Of a DNA stretch of 64,000 bases, positions 1 through 13,705 are shown one piece after another. A model generated the notes under the pieces. The model did no database searches, was not told where the DNA came from, and saw nothing but the letters and a program-made list of their open reading frames with translations. The DNA lies in NCBI GenBank assembly GCA_020543525.1, contig JAHYIO010000027.1:62001-126000 (forward strand), read 5' to 3'. Numbering within the stretch: position 1 is the first letter of the stretch; every line of letters begins with the position of its first letter. The position numbers and the translations under genes were made by a program. Source of the stretch: Coriolopsis trogii (taxonomy: Eukaryota > Basidiomycota > Agaricomycetes > Polyporales > Polyporaceae).

Positions 1-14
1 GGTGTTCGGCCAGG

Positions 15-2043
15 ATGATGTTGTGGCTCTGGGCGGTCTCTCTCTGCTCTGCTGCTCTTTCATATGCAACCGTCGTCCCTGAAAATGGTCAACTCCCTCT
101 CGGACAGTCTACTACGACGAGTGGCGCAGTATGGAGACGGTATGCTCTGTCCCAAATCCAGCAATGGAGTCTACACGACCTCCTACAGGCTGCTGAGGTA
201 CGCGAAGAACTGATGCTGTTAGCCATGTCTTTGGGCTTATATCCTTGTGTGCCATAGCGACGAGGTCTGCGGTTCTGGAATGCAGCAGCGTCCCATGTGG
301 ACATTCTGTTTGAACGTCCTGATGAATCCCTCGACTTTCTCCTTCACGATGTAGGTTCAGTTCCTGCTCATCAAATCGAAGACACCATGTCTCTGTACCG
401 CCACTGGAATCTGAGCTCGTTTGCGAACTCGACATATCACTCCGTCTACCACCCACTGTCTGAAATAGAGGAGTTCATGGAAGACCTCGCTCGCGAACAT
501 CCCAGCATAGTTGAGCTCGCCCACCTTGGCCACACTGGAGAGGGCAGGGAGATGCTTGCCATGAAGTTGTCGAAGGAGTCGGTGTCGCCAAAGAGAACGA
601 GAGGTCGCGATCCCACAGGGAGGAAAACCGGCATCGTGATTACGGGAGCTCAGCATGCACGCGAGGTCAGTAAGTCGTTCGTCACGACTTCCATGAAACA
701 TCCATCCATCCCTCCTTTTTTCCATCAAGTGGATCGCCACATCGACTGCTCTATATCTCGCGCACTCTCTTGTTGCGGACGAGTCTGAGGAATTCGCTCT
801 GTCTCGTTGGTTGGAATACTTTGTAAGTCCAACGTGCGAGGCTCTTGACTGTGCGTGCTGACTCTTGCAGGATTTCTACGTAATCCCGGTTCCCAATCCC
901 GACGGTTATGTCCACACATGGGAGACAGATCGGTTCTGGTACGTATGTTGGACCCTTTGCACGCATCATCCTCCCTGAGCGCCCCACATAGGTACAAGAA
1001 TAGGCAGATTCTCGGCCCTGAAGAGAAATGTATCGGCATCGACATGAACCGGTCAGCTTCTTTACTATTTAGCGACATTTGGACCTCCTGACCCGTCGCT
1101 AGGAATTGGGTATGCTGCCATCCCTTGAACGCCCAGAATGCATGCCGACCACGCTATGATACTGTATAGGGTCACAAATGGAAGTCGAAGTCGCACCTCC
1201 CCGCTCTGTCTAACAGCACCGACGAGTTCGCGCTCTACGTTCCCGGTAGAGGAGCAGACGCGGACCCGTGCTCAACGTGGTATCCTGGGCATCGCCCCTT
1301 CGAGGCTCCTGAAGTGAACAACATCGCCAACTACATCCAGACACTCCCTTCGCTCAAAGCGTTTATTGACCTCCGGAGCTATGGGCAGATGTGTATGTAC
1401 AATCTCTTGGCAAAGTCTCCTGCAATTGTTGAGGCTATCGCTCTTGTGAACAGTATCCACTCCATTCTCATGGTCGTGCAAGAAGACACCCAAGGACGCC
1501 GAAGACCAGCTGGAAGCTGCCCATGGGGCCGCGAACGCTATCAAACAGGTGCACGGCACCGTCTTTTCCGTAAGAGTCCTTCATGGCCATGCCTGATATC
1601 CTGCATTGATATGACGTATATGCGCTCTCCACCAGGCCGGTACACTTTGCGACCAGTTGTACAAGTGAGTGACAGGGTAATCAAAACTTATTTAGAGACT
1701 GGAACATAAGCTGTGAATGCAGAGCATCGGGCAACGTCGTCGATTACATGTACGCCAAGGCGGGCATCAAGTACTCGTTCTCCGTCCACCTCCGCGACAC
1801 TGGGACGGTACGTCGGACCCTTTTAGTCCGAGTGTGTACTGCAAACTGACCCTTCATGATCCCTCTTATGCATCAGTACGGCTTCTCTTTGCCCGCCGAA
1901 TGGATACGACCTGTTGGCGAGGAGACGGCGAACATGATTCGATTCATTGCAACGTTTATCGCCAAGAAACAGAAGTGTACGCAGACCATCTTTCATGTCT
2001 CCTCGAATCCCGTTGTGCTTACCCTCCCACAGTGCCCGTGTGA
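15..2043 (+). CDS. M14 metallocarboxypeptidase-like protein, probable pseudopeptidase (ECM14-like)
   Basis: Multi-exon gene. The start at 15 gives a hydrophobic signal peptide ([16 protein letters not shown]), followed by a propeptide-like part (exons 15-197 and 258-665) and the peptidase domain. The domain carries the zinc motif HARE-W across an intron (about 655-732), the substrate-binding DMNRNW segment, and an SYGQ segment. The family norm is HxxE plus a third zinc ligand in IDxHSYxQ and a catalytic Glu in xELRDTG. Here the codons at 1374-1376 and 1787-1789 give DLRSYGQ (His to Arg) and VHLRDTG (Glu to His). The frame is open through all exons, so this looks like a maintained protein without catalysis, as described for fungal ECM14, which acts around the cell wall or vacuole. 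The last short exon after about 1976 is uncertain; the stop may instead be at 2089. Confidence 0.8.
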
Positions 2044-2525
2044 AGTGATGGTGGTTTGTGGCATCGCGCACCTCCCTTTGTCTCTTTAATAGCTGTGTAT
2101 GATACTTCTGAGCCCACATCCGCGGGATCCCCTTGCACATTGTGGTGCTTCCATCTTTGCTTCTGCTTCCCGAAGGAAACTGTTTACCTCATAGCAAGCG
2201 ATACCTTTGGGCTATGCCGCGTAACAGCAGCAGCGAAGTACTATGAGAGCTCGTGATCTGAGGTAAAGCCTTTCGCTGTTCGCATTTGATCTGCTGTGCT
2301 GTCCATACGGGCAACACCGGTAGTCTTACCAGTCGGAATCGCGCGATCGTCCAGGTACGTACTAGACGTCACTATAGATCGCATGTATTCCGTACTCACA
2401 GTCTCTGCTTCGCGTACGCACGGAAGGCTTGGTAACAGGCTCAAGGTTCTCCACTTGAACCTATAATGTAGCTCGCGGCCGTCGGCTCACAGGCCCAACC
2501 TAGTCAATCCGATCCCTCTCTCATC

Positions 2526-3729
2526 ATGACTTCGTCGTCCCCATCGCGGCGCGTTGCAATCGTGACTGGCGCGGCTCAGGGCATAGGCCGCGCCATCGCG
2601 ACTAGGCTCGCAAAAGATGGCTATGATCTAGGTCTGCTCGACCTTCCCGAGTGCCGCGACTTACTGGAGGGGCTTGCCACCAAATTGAGAGAAGAGCGCG
2701 GGATCAGGGTTCTGACGGTCTACGGGGACGTATCCGTTGAAGAGGACGTGAAGAGCTTGGTGGACAGCGTCGTGCGAGAGCTCGGCGACTTGTATGCCGT
2801 GAGTGCACCTGCTGTTACGTGCATGTCTCTCGCTCATGCCGGCTGCAGATGATTGCGAATGCGGGGACATCGACGATCTACGTGTTGCACGAGAGTAGGC
2901 ACTTAGATTGCACTGTTCGGTCTATGAACACTGGCCATGTTCCATTTTCACAGCTCCTACAGACGTCTTCCAGCGCCTGATGGACGTCAACGTCAGAGGG
3001 ATCTTCTTCTGCTACAAGTATGCCGCGATGCGTCTGATTGAACAAGGGAAGGGAGGGAGAATTGTCGGTGCCGCGTCCGCTGCGAGCAAGAAAGGTTGGG
3101 CCATGACATCGCCGTCCGTTCGCTGTGTCGTCTCACAGAAGGCTTGTGGTCAGGTGTCCCCGGGCAGTCCGTCTACAGCGCTACCAAGTTCGCCATTCGC
3201 GGCATGACCCAGTCGGCGGCGATGGACTATGGGAAGTACAACATCACCGTTAACGCCTACGCCCCTGGGGCTGTCGATACCCCGCTGAGTGAGTGGTGCT
3301 CAGCCATTACGTCTTACAGCAGCCTCATTCTGTCTCTCCCGTACGCAGTGGACAAGGTGGACAAGGAAGCATGCGAACGCGCGGGTGTGCCGGTAGGGAC
3401 GTGGCGCAACGCGGTATGGATACACGACCACCGAAGTTGCCAGGGCGCTAAAGTGTATTGACGTCTAGCGCTCTAACCTTCTAGGCCGGTATGGACAGCC
3501 CGAGTACTCGGCGAACCTAGTATCATTTTTGCTGTCGGAGGATGCATCGTTCATCACTGGTGAGGGCTTTCCCCAGGAGGTTTTCGTCTCATGATCTCAT
3601 ACTGATGAGGCTCTGACTGCCGTATTTATCTAGGTCAATCTGTGAGTGCATGTGCGCGTTGTCATCCGAATGCACTAATATTCATGGATGCTCCAGTACG
3701 TTGTAGATGGAGGTACTGTGTTTGACTGA
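2526..3729 (+). CDS. Short-chain dehydrogenase/reductase, array member 1
   Basis: Classical SDR of about 270 residues in several exons. The N-terminus has the cofactor motif TGAAQGIG, then NAG (about 2860), the catalytic Ser region GAASAAS, and the catalytic YSATK (about 3173-3187). The C-terminal loop is ITGQS followed by the last short exon YVVDGGTVFD ending at 3729. By family it is a cytosolic NAD(P)-dependent reductase similar to diacetyl/acetoin and 3-oxoacyl reductases; the substrate cannot be told from sequence. It is the most diverged of four tandem paralogues (2.5-10 kb). The start is the first ATG before the dinucleotide-binding fold. Introns are short GT-AG and sit at positions shared with the other members. 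Confidence 0.85.
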
Positions 3730-4293
3730 GATGTGGGAGGTCCCTTGTGGCAGAAGTAAATAGACAAGCCCAGAAGTGCCGAGTGCTTGTACGTAACGAA
3801 GTCGAAGAGATTCAAACCGGTTGGAATTCAGGGCATTGGCCTGCCCACTCGATCCTCCAACAAGGACGCCATTCAGAACTCCGTTTTACGTCCAAACCCC
3901 GCAGAGACAGCGGCAGGAACGGCGGCAGACCGCATCGTGACTTACTCTGTCAGGAACACTCACAATGTTCCGTTCTGTGTTCCCTTTGTCGGCGGTTTTA
4001 TTTCCTCTATCATGCGCTGGTTCACACACATTTCCTGAAACCGTTTCATAGACTTCCATACAACGATCTCGGAGCCGCCAAATGAATCAGAAACGATCCA
4101 GACGAAGGCGGTCATTTACGAGAACCATCGTCGAGGAGGTATTGCGCCTTCTTCACAACATTCGTGATCAAATCCGAAGGTGGCACCAAGCTTGGAGTCG
4201 GCGAGCTGCTCTCGATTGTGCACGTCCTCCTTAAAAGCGCATCTCCAACGACCATAGAGGTCTGCAACGAACTTTACTGCCCACCTGCATCCC
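3730..4293. other. Spacer between SDR 1 and SDR 2
   Basis: About 560 bases with no convincing gene on either strand. It must contain the 3' end of SDR 1 and the promoter of SDR 2, but no clear TATA box or repeat was recognised. Confidence 0.5.
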
Positions 4294-5562
4294 ATGGATC
4301 CCTCGCACTCACAATCAACTCCGAGACGTGTCGCCATAGTCACAGGCGCAGCGCGGGGTATCGGCCGTGCTATAGCAGCTCGCCTCGCCGAAGATGGGTA
4401 CGAGTTAGGTGTATTCGATCTTCCCCAACGCCAGGACGCACTGGACGCACTCGCGACGGATATCCGAGAACGCTTCGCGGTCCGCGTCGTGGCAGTATGC
4501 GGAGACGTTTCACTTGAGGAGGACGTCAAGCGGCTCGTGAGCACCGTTGTGCAGGAGCTCGGAGGGCTTTACGCGGTAAGTCTCCTCATCTTTGGGCCTA
4601 TCTCACTGGGCTAACGGTGTTGTTTGGCGAAGATGGTTGCCAATGCTGGTATAGGGGGCACGTGGTCCTTACTGCATGAAAGTGCGTTGAACATTTAAGA
4701 CCTTATGCGTTCGCTGACGAACTTTCTTCACTCCTCACGCTCGTGTCCGCAACTTCAGTCACGAACGAGGAGTTCGATAAGGTGCTCGGAATCAATCTCA
4801 AGGGTGTATTCTACTGCTACAAGTACGCTGCCATCGAGATGATCGCCCAAGGAAAGGGGGGACGTATCGTCGGTGCGGCTTCCGCTCTGGGGAAGCGAGG
4901 TAGACATTCGCGCTCTCATGCTGATCATCGTATTACAACTCACGGCGTGACTGCTCTTCCCGTGTCAATACAGGCTCGCATGCGGCAGCTGCATATAGTG
5001 CATCCAAATTCGCCGTCCGAGGGCTCACACAGTGTGCTGCTTTGGACTATGGGAAACACGGAATAACTGTGAACACGTACGCCCCTGGTGTCATCGATAC
5101 TCCCCTGTGTGAGTCGCCCGTGCTGCCTGTTGCTATGCGTTGTTCGGTCGGACACGGTCGATACTCATAGTATGGCTTGGTGCCTGGGGCAGTGCACGAG
5201 CATGAAGCTCAACTACCCGAGAAGCCCGACTATCCATTGGCTACTGAGGTGAGTCTCCACATGCTGACGTCACTGTGTCGCGCTCACTACCCGGCATACA
5301 AGCTATTCGTCGGTGCGCTCGGACGTCTCGGTGAGGTCGAGGAAGTTGCCAGTCTGGTATCGTTCCTTGTATCAGACGGTGCCTCGTTCATCACTGGTAA
5401 GTGGTCTTGTCCATATTTTGAGCTGCATCCGATCTACAACACCGTTGATGACGCGTCTTTGCAGGACAATCGGTGAGTGTACTACCTTTGGGATAATGTA
5501 TTACGCTGTATTCTGACTCGTCGTACCAGTTATCTGTCGATGGGGGTAGCACATTTGATTGA
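4294..5562 (+). CDS. Short-chain dehydrogenase/reductase, array member 2
   Basis: Spliced SDR of about 275 residues, intact. Visible motifs are TGAARGIG near the N-terminus, VANAG at about 4634, the Ser-bearing GAASALG, the catalytic YSASK (about 5005), a [15 protein letters not shown] segment, and ITGQS joined to the last exon ending VDGGSTFD (stop 5560-5562). It is closer to members 3 and 4 than to member 1. A middle exon (about 5171-5250, [11 protein letters not shown]) differs from the equivalent exon in member 3. Its 3' exons and downstream flank are the evident source of the decayed copy at 7950-8290. Function beyond NAD(P)-dependent carbonyl/alcohol oxidoreduction is not predictable. 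Confidence 0.86.
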
Positions 5563-6272
5563 AGTGCATTCCTACATGTCTCATGACCGAAAGCTGTTGC
5601 TGCAAATGATCAGCACACTGGATTGACGGTGCTAAGAGCGTGTCCAAGCTCAAGATTGTGGCTGCTGACGGCGGCACGGTTTGACGTGTGGTGCCATAAT
5701 GCGCGCAGTCGCTTTCCGTGGCATACGTTTGTCACAAGGTTTGCGATAATATACGGATTGCGTTATGGGTCGCGCTAGAACGCTTTGATGTCCACTAATA
5801 TTCGAATCTCGGCAGAGCACTAAGCTTTCGATACACGCAAGAGCTCGGCCGGCGAGGATAGCGATGGGCCGTGCAGGTACGCTATGATTCTGCTCTTCGT
5901 TCCTTGGGTGTGGTATGGAGGCTTTCTTGCTTTCCTGCTCAAGGCACTCTCTCTCAGGTACTCATTCTGCAACCTCTTTCTCCCAGGGTCAATCATATGA
6001 TGGCCTTTGGCCATCACGCCGTGCAGAAAGTTGCTTTCCTATGCCTATGGAGCAATATGAAACGTCTCACGAGAAGCAGGAATGTGCAGTCATAAACTCA
6101 GTCATATCCTACTCGTCAAAGCTTCGTCATCACCTGCACACGCTGCACATTATCGCGCACGGTGGCGTCTGAGACCTAGTTTCGGGGCCTCGCCCTCAAC
6201 ATAAATATGTAGGTTAAATGCACAGGACCTGTCATCGGTCCCTGAAGGCTTCGTCTGTCTCTTCCCCACCCC
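5563..6272. other. Spacer and promoter of SDR 3, duplicated upstream of SDR 4
   Basis: No gene seen. The stretches around 5700-5770 and 5870-6030 recur in order at about 8210-8290 and 8390-8560, upstream of SDR 4. Shared short words include tttgtcacaaggtttgc and catatgatg. This shows that the spacer was copied together with the genes. Confidence 0.65.
6201..6208 (+). promoter_or_regulatory. TATA-like box of SDR 3
   Basis: The AT-rich ataaatat word lies about 70 bases before the ATG of SDR 3. The same word sits about 75 bases before the ATG of SDR 4 (8702-8709), in otherwise GC-rich sequence. Confidence 0.5.
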
Positions 6273-7574
6273 ATGGACACCTCAAACGCGCAAGCCTCCG
6301 CCAAACGTGTTGCGGTCGTCACCGGGGCGTCGCAGGGCATAGGCCTCGCCATCGCGACCCGCCTCGCGCAGGATGGGTTCGACTTGGGTATATTCGATCT
6401 ACCTCTGTGCCAGGGCGCGCTCGACGCGCTCGCTGAGAATCTTAGGGAACGCTTCGGAGTCCGCGTCGTGACGGTCTACGGAGACGTGTCTGTCGAGGAG
6501 GACGTGAAGCAGCTCGTGAGCACTGTCGTGCGGGAGCTCGGCGGGCTCTATGCGGTTCGTCTACACCTCATGTCATCGTTCGACGGCCGTGCTAAGTATC
6601 AGTGACCCAGATGGTTGCTAACGCAGGCATAGGCGCATTTTACCCTGCGCACGAGAGTGAGCTGTCCCGGGCTTGCTCACAAGTATGACTGTATCGTGGA
6701 TGCCCGCTCGCTCACGCCTGTTCTACCACCAGTGCCCAGCGAGGAATTCGACAAAGTGATCGATGTGAATATCAAAGGCGTTTTCTATTCCTACAAATAC
6801 GCTGCCGCACAGATGATAGCCCAGGGTACGGGAGGGCGGCTCATCGGCGCGTCCTCCGTCGCCGGCAAGAAAGGTGCGCTCTACGTTCTTACGACCCCCC
6901 TTGACGTCTGTGATGCTCGTAGTCTCACACACTCAATGAATCGAACGTGCACACGCGATGGCTGGTAGGTTGCCCGGGCGGGACGGCCTACGCGGCCTCG
7001 AAATTCGCGGTGCGCGGAATGACGCAGTGCGCCGCACTTGACTATGGCAAAAACGCCATCACCGCAAATACATACGCCCCAGGCATCATCGATACCGCCA
7101 TGTGTGAGTGACGCTCACGCGTACTATACCTTTTACTTCTCAATACACTGACGTGCACTGACGCGTTTGGCGTCTGTCGACTCCCTCCAGCGCGAGGGTG
7201 GAATGATCTCGTCGCCACCGACCCCTCCAGGAAGGTGGCCTCTGTCCAAGATGTGAGCATCAATGAACGATTAACGTCGGCGGACTTGTTACTTACCCCC
7301 CTACCCCCTTCTCCCAGGTGTTCGGCGGCACGCTCGGGCGCGCTGGCCAACCAGAAGAAGTCGCGAACCTCGTGTCCTTCCTCGTGTCGGACGGAGCTGC
7401 CTTCATCACGGGTGAGTGTGCTCAGGCAAGGCGACTGGACCGCACGCTCATATATCTCCGTCACACAGGCCAATCGGTGAGCATACAAGAATCCTGTTCG
7501 GCGAGTGATGCGGGGCTGAGAAGTTACCTGATCCCGTACAGTATACTATTGACGGTGGTTTCATTTTCGACTAA
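6273..7574 (+). CDS. Short-chain dehydrogenase/reductase, array member 3
   Basis: Spliced, intact SDR of about 275 residues. Motifs: TGASQGIG, VANAG (about 6613), [10 protein letters not shown] with the catalytic Ser, YAASK (about 6990), [14 protein letters not shown], and ITGQS joined to a last exon reading YTIDGGFIFD with the stop at 7572-7574. It is nearly identical to member 4 through the N-terminal exon, so these two are the youngest pair. The exon at about 7190-7250 (RGWNDLVATD) is shared with member 4 but not with members 1 and 2. Introns are 50-80 nt GT-AG. It should be a soluble NAD(P)-dependent reductase; the substrate is unknown. Confidence 0.87.
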
Positions 7575-7949
7575 GAGTCTACCACAAATTTGAGTAATCT
7601 CGAAGCTGTATAACGTTCTTACCTACGTCAATGAGTGCTGAGGAGCAGGCGATCCAGCTTAAGTACAGGCTCAAAAACCAGCGTTGCTCGCCAGCTCGAG
7701 GTGTGCTCGGCAAGCCCCGGCGGAGGAGCGCCCCGGCCACAAGCCAACACCGTGACCACTGGCACTGACCTGAATCAACGCAGCGAGCGTGATGTCGTTG
7801 TCTCCAAGTTCCAATACCTGCACTGTCATCGAATCTGCCAGTGATACGTCTTAGCGCATGGGTGGACGTATACCCGCTTTTTGTAAGAGCATGCCACTGC
7901 ACATTGGAGGTAGTAGTACGGGTCAAGTTTTTGGCACTCAGCACGCTCG

Positions 7950-8165
7950 ACGTTGCCTCGTCCATTGCTGGTCAGTCTTCTTCCCTACATATGACATTGA
8001 GCTGCGTCTGATCCGCAACACCGTGCATGACGCGTCTTTACAGGAAAGTCGTCAGTCTGTAAGTATAAGTACTACTTCGGCGGAGGATGTATCGCCATGT
8101 ATGCTGACTCCTACCGGTTCACTGTTGATGCTAGGAAAACACGGTAATACTACTATAGGCGTGTA
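7950..8165 (+). pseudogene. Relic of SDR 3'-terminal exons (copy of SDR 2 end)
   Basis: Sequence from about 7951 matches the last part of SDR 2 (5385-5560): the exon end near gcctcg-ttcatcactgg, then the intron (a long common word is gatgacgcgtctttgcag with one change), the tiny QS exon and a corrupted last exon around 8120-8150. The donor consensus and final reading frame are damaged, and no 5' half of an SDR precedes it. It is therefore a truncated duplicate and not a gene. The spacer homology continues to about 8560. Confidence 0.7.
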
Positions 8166-8701
8166 TTCAAGGTCATAAAGACGGCTGACAGTACGGCTTG
8201 GCGTGTGCGCCCAGTTGCTTTCCATGGCACGCGTTTGTCACAAGGTTTGCAGAACACTGCGCTGGTTGCGTGATGAGGTACGCCAAAAGGTATCAAGGTT
8301 TACTAACTGCTATAGTAGGATATCGGCAGAGCTTCCTGCACACTGAGGACCTCGGCCCGCGACTACGTGGGGAGAACACTGTGCGACGCAGGCAGGCCAT
8401 GGGCCTGCTCTTTGTTTCTTCGGTAGAGTCCCTCCATGGAGGCTTCCTTGCCTTTTCGCTCATCGGGCTTATAAAACAGAACTATCAATGCTCCCCCCGC
8501 TGATTCTTTCTCTCAAGGGCGAACATATGATGACCTTGGGTCATTACCCCGTGCATCCAGGTCCTCCCATAAAGCAGTCTGCCACAAACGCGAAGTCATC
8601 GTTCACGCTCGACTTGTCAAACATTCGTTGCCTGCTCACGCTAAATATTGTGCACGGTGAAGTCCGAGTCCTAGCTTCTCAGACTCCCACAAACGCCATA
8701 C

Positions 8702-8709
8702 ATAAATAT
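8702..8709 (+). promoter_or_regulatory. TATA-like box of SDR 4 / chimera
   Basis: The ataaatat word lies about 75 bases upstream of the ATG at 8777 and matches the box before SDR 3 in sequence and spacing. Confidence 0.5.
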
Positions 8710-8776
8710 GTCTCTCGAACGCAGACGCAAGACCCACCATCGGTCCCAAAGGCCCTGCACCGCCTCTCTCGCTCCA

Positions 8777-10873
<2,097 letters not shown>

Positions 10874-11260
10874 GGCCATACTGCTGTCAATTCTTTTTAA
10901 TGTTTTCGAATATACTTCATTTTGTAAGATGTATCAAATACGCATTCAACTTGGTGGTCAACTGGATTCGACCAAGCGCCTATCCCAATTGGAAGCGCCC
11001 GAAACCTGGACTCGAACTTCGATTCCGAAGACACGCGTGACTGTCCAGGCTCCAGCTCTCTCTCTCTCTCTCTCTCTCTCTCAACTCTCCCACGCCTTGA
11101 ATTCATTCGCTGTTCGCAGCGCACTAACCACAGCCGGAGCCATATCTCCAAAGTGAAATCTGGTAGTCCCGGTCGCACTTTGCTCTTTCCCGAGGGATCG
11201 GAACCGCCGAGTGGGTCGCAGGAGACAGAGGAGAGAGGAAGTTCGTCAGGGCACATCGTC
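10874..11260. other. Spacer before the RUS gene
   Basis: No gene seen. It carries a CT dinucleotide run (11056-11082), probably in the 5' untranslated region or promoter of the gene starting at 11261. Confidence 0.5.
11056..11082. repeat. (CT)n microsatellite
   Basis: About 13 uninterrupted CT dinucleotides. Pyrimidine-rich tracts are common just upstream of fungal start codons, so this may be promoter-related or simply a slippage repeat. Confidence 0.95.
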
Positions 11261-13244
11261 ATGCCCAGTGCAAGTTTCGTCATTTGCGAAAGGGACGGCT
11301 CTGGGCGCGTGACAGCACAATATGCCAGCGGGGCTAGTACTACGGCAGCACAGTCCGGCCAGGGCACTCGTCAGGTACTACAGATCTACAGAGATTATGC
11401 ACAGCATGGCGAACGACTCTCGGGCTTGCCATACTGACTTTGGCGTGTATTGTAAACTTAGAATGGTCTGCGACAAGTTCTGAGCGGCGTTTTCCTCCCG
11501 GAAGGCTACCCGGCGACAGTCTCAAGTGGTGAGCAACGGTGCCTACGTACCTTGAACTCAATATTGCATAGCTGACTCAACTCTCATGCTAAAAGATTAC
11601 ACACAGTACGGAGACCTCTCGAATTTCGGAACATCCCCCTTATGTTGATTTGTCACGTTCCAGGTACCAAGTATGGAATGCATTGCAAGCATTCTGCAGC
11701 TCTCTTGCATCTCTCTTCGCTTCGCGTGCTGTCCTGCAAGGTGAGTGCCATCCTGTACCATCAGTGACTGGGCGCATCTGACACGAGTGCTAACTTTGTC
11801 CATGTGAAATAGCTCATGGGGTTGGGAATGCGTCGGCTTCTGCAACGAACGCCATCTTCCTGACAGTTCTACAAGAAATCTTCAGTAGACTGACGAGTAC
11901 GTCGACTGTGCTCTCTTGTAGGCAGGTTCGATACCCAGGTACAAGCTGATCAACGAATTGTACTTATTCTACAGCTATCATCGCCGGGTACTACCTGGGT
12001 ACATCTCTTTATCCCGAGGCGAAGACATATCGTCTTCTCGCGGACGTATTCAACGATGCAGCTATCATTACGGACACGCTCTCTCCTCATCTCGCCACGT
12101 TGGCTCTCTCGATGCAATACCCATACCTCGTTCCTACGACAGAGTCTCCCCTACGAATCGTTGCCCTGTGCATGAGCGGCGCGTTCCGTGCCCTCTGTGG
12201 GGCCGTAGCCGGTGGATCTAAAGCTGCGCTCACCGTACACTTCGCGACTGCAGGCGCGAAGCCAGGCGATGTCGGGGACCTGAGCGCGAAAGACGGAAGC
12301 AAGGAGACTGTTCTGGCGCTCCTCGGTATGCTCGTACGTCCTCTCGTCCTCTTATGGGTGCCAAATATCGCTAACGAGGTGAGTCGTTTTGCCTTCGCAG
12401 TGCGGGTCGGTCGTTGTGCACTACGTGCATGGCACGCAAGAGACATACACGGTCCTCTTCGTGCTTCTTTTCTGCCACCTTGCGGCAAACGTCATGGCTG
12501 TCCGAGTCATCGCCATGCGCACCTTCAATCGCCAACGCGCTAGCATCGCGTGGGCCGCATATCGTTCCTCATTTGACGGTAGGTCCGACCTCAGAACCTC
12601 GCCACTATTTCCGCTCTGACCAGTTCCTGGTTTATGCAGTACAAGGAAACGCAACATCGAAGGCTGTTGTGCCAACGTACGTTGCAGTATCCCGTCGCGA
12701 GCGGATCTTTCACGACTCGTCGTGGATTCAGCACTGGCGAACGAGTGTCCCCGCCCGCTGCTTTCTCGGTGTTCCTTTCGCATCAATCAAAGGCCCCTGT
12801 CCTGCAGCCGAGGCTTGGATACCCTTCCTCTCCACGCCTACGCGGATGCGTCGCGAGACCCTGACCGACGAAGCAATACACGCGATTCTCAATGTCTTCG
12901 AGCACGAGCGATATGTTCTCTGGTACGCCTCAGCGTCCTCCGCCGCTCTGCGGCTGCTCGTGAGCTTGAAGGATGGGCACTCTCCGAGGGACCACCTCCG
13001 CGCGTGGGCACACTCCCACGAGCTCGTGCGTACGTGCGGAGAACGGACGCCGAGCGAGTTCGAAGGGCAGCTCGTCGCTGTGCGGACAGCCTTGGCAAGC
13101 GTGGCGAAGATGGTCGATGGCTTTTACGAGGCTGCGGAAACGGCGGGTTGGAAGGTCGACGAGGGTGCGCTGGTTGGGGGTAGTCCTGTTACAATATCAG
13201 TGGATTGGTTGGACAGCCCGGCGGAAGACAGGAAGAATGTGTAA
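11261..13244 (+). CDS. RUS (ROOT UVB SENSITIVE) / DUF647 family protein
   Basis: Spliced protein matching the RUS family (known in animals as RUSF1 and in plants as RUS1-6). Visible family blocks are VFLPEGYP (about 11489), YQVWNALQAF (11661-11690), GVGNASASAT, a long central part with membrane-like helices (about 12080-12250), AALTVHFA, DVGDLSAKDGSKET (about 12270), and a C-terminal AAETAGWKVDE that matches the conserved end. The start at 11261 reads MPSASFVICERDGSG, like the family N-terminus; the codon at 11153 in the same frame is GTG, not ATG. Plant members act in UV-B and vitamin B6-linked responses; the fungal role is unknown. No damage to the frame was seen. Confidence 0.85.
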
Positions 13245-13705
13245 TGACTTGGTACTACGTTGTGGTCAATGTGGCTCACTGAGGAACCCGTTATTGTAGA
13301 ATTTGGTTATTCATTCGTATTCCCTTCCGCCCGCTAAATTTCTGTCATCTAATGTCTTCTGAAGTCTGCCAGTGACAGGAGTTCGAGTTTGATTCTTTTT
13401 TGCGTGAATGCTCTGTGCAAGCGCTCGTATGTACAACAACGAATGACGTCAGCGCTCTCGATGTACTTACAAGCGGTGCAATCCTCCGCCTTTGACTCAT
13501 ACTATCATTGCCTGTAGATTTCTCTCAGCTTCTACGATGCACTCGCTGCTCCAGTGTGGCTTGGATTGACTCCATCTTGAGCGAGTCGTGGAACTCTCTC
13601 ATGTGGTAGGTTCGTGCCTCAGGCCAGTGAGAAGCGCAGACTTGTGCTGCGGTAGGCCTCGGAAGGCAAGCCCAATCTTTCATCGCTTCACCCTCAACCA
13701 CGACT
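13245..13705. other. Spacer before helicase copy 1
   Basis: No convincing coding sequence or promoter element recognised. Confidence 0.45.

Larger units (their letters stand above)
7575..8776. other. Spacer between SDR 3 and SDR 4 holding a relic and a copied promoter
   Basis: Apart from the relic at 7950-8165, the spacer from about 8190 onward repeats the spacer upstream of SDR 3 and ends in a TATA-like box at 8702-8709. The part 7575-7950 shows nothing recognisable. Confidence 0.6.

Noticed and set aside
10960..11045. tRNA-like string (tcgaac within a reverse-strand T-loop-like context)
   Set aside because: The five-base T-stem does not pair, and no D or anticodon arm could be built.
11153..11260. 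N-terminal extension of the RUS protein
   Set aside because: The in-frame codon at 11153 is GTG; nuclear fungal genes start at ATG, and the ATG at 11261 fits the family.
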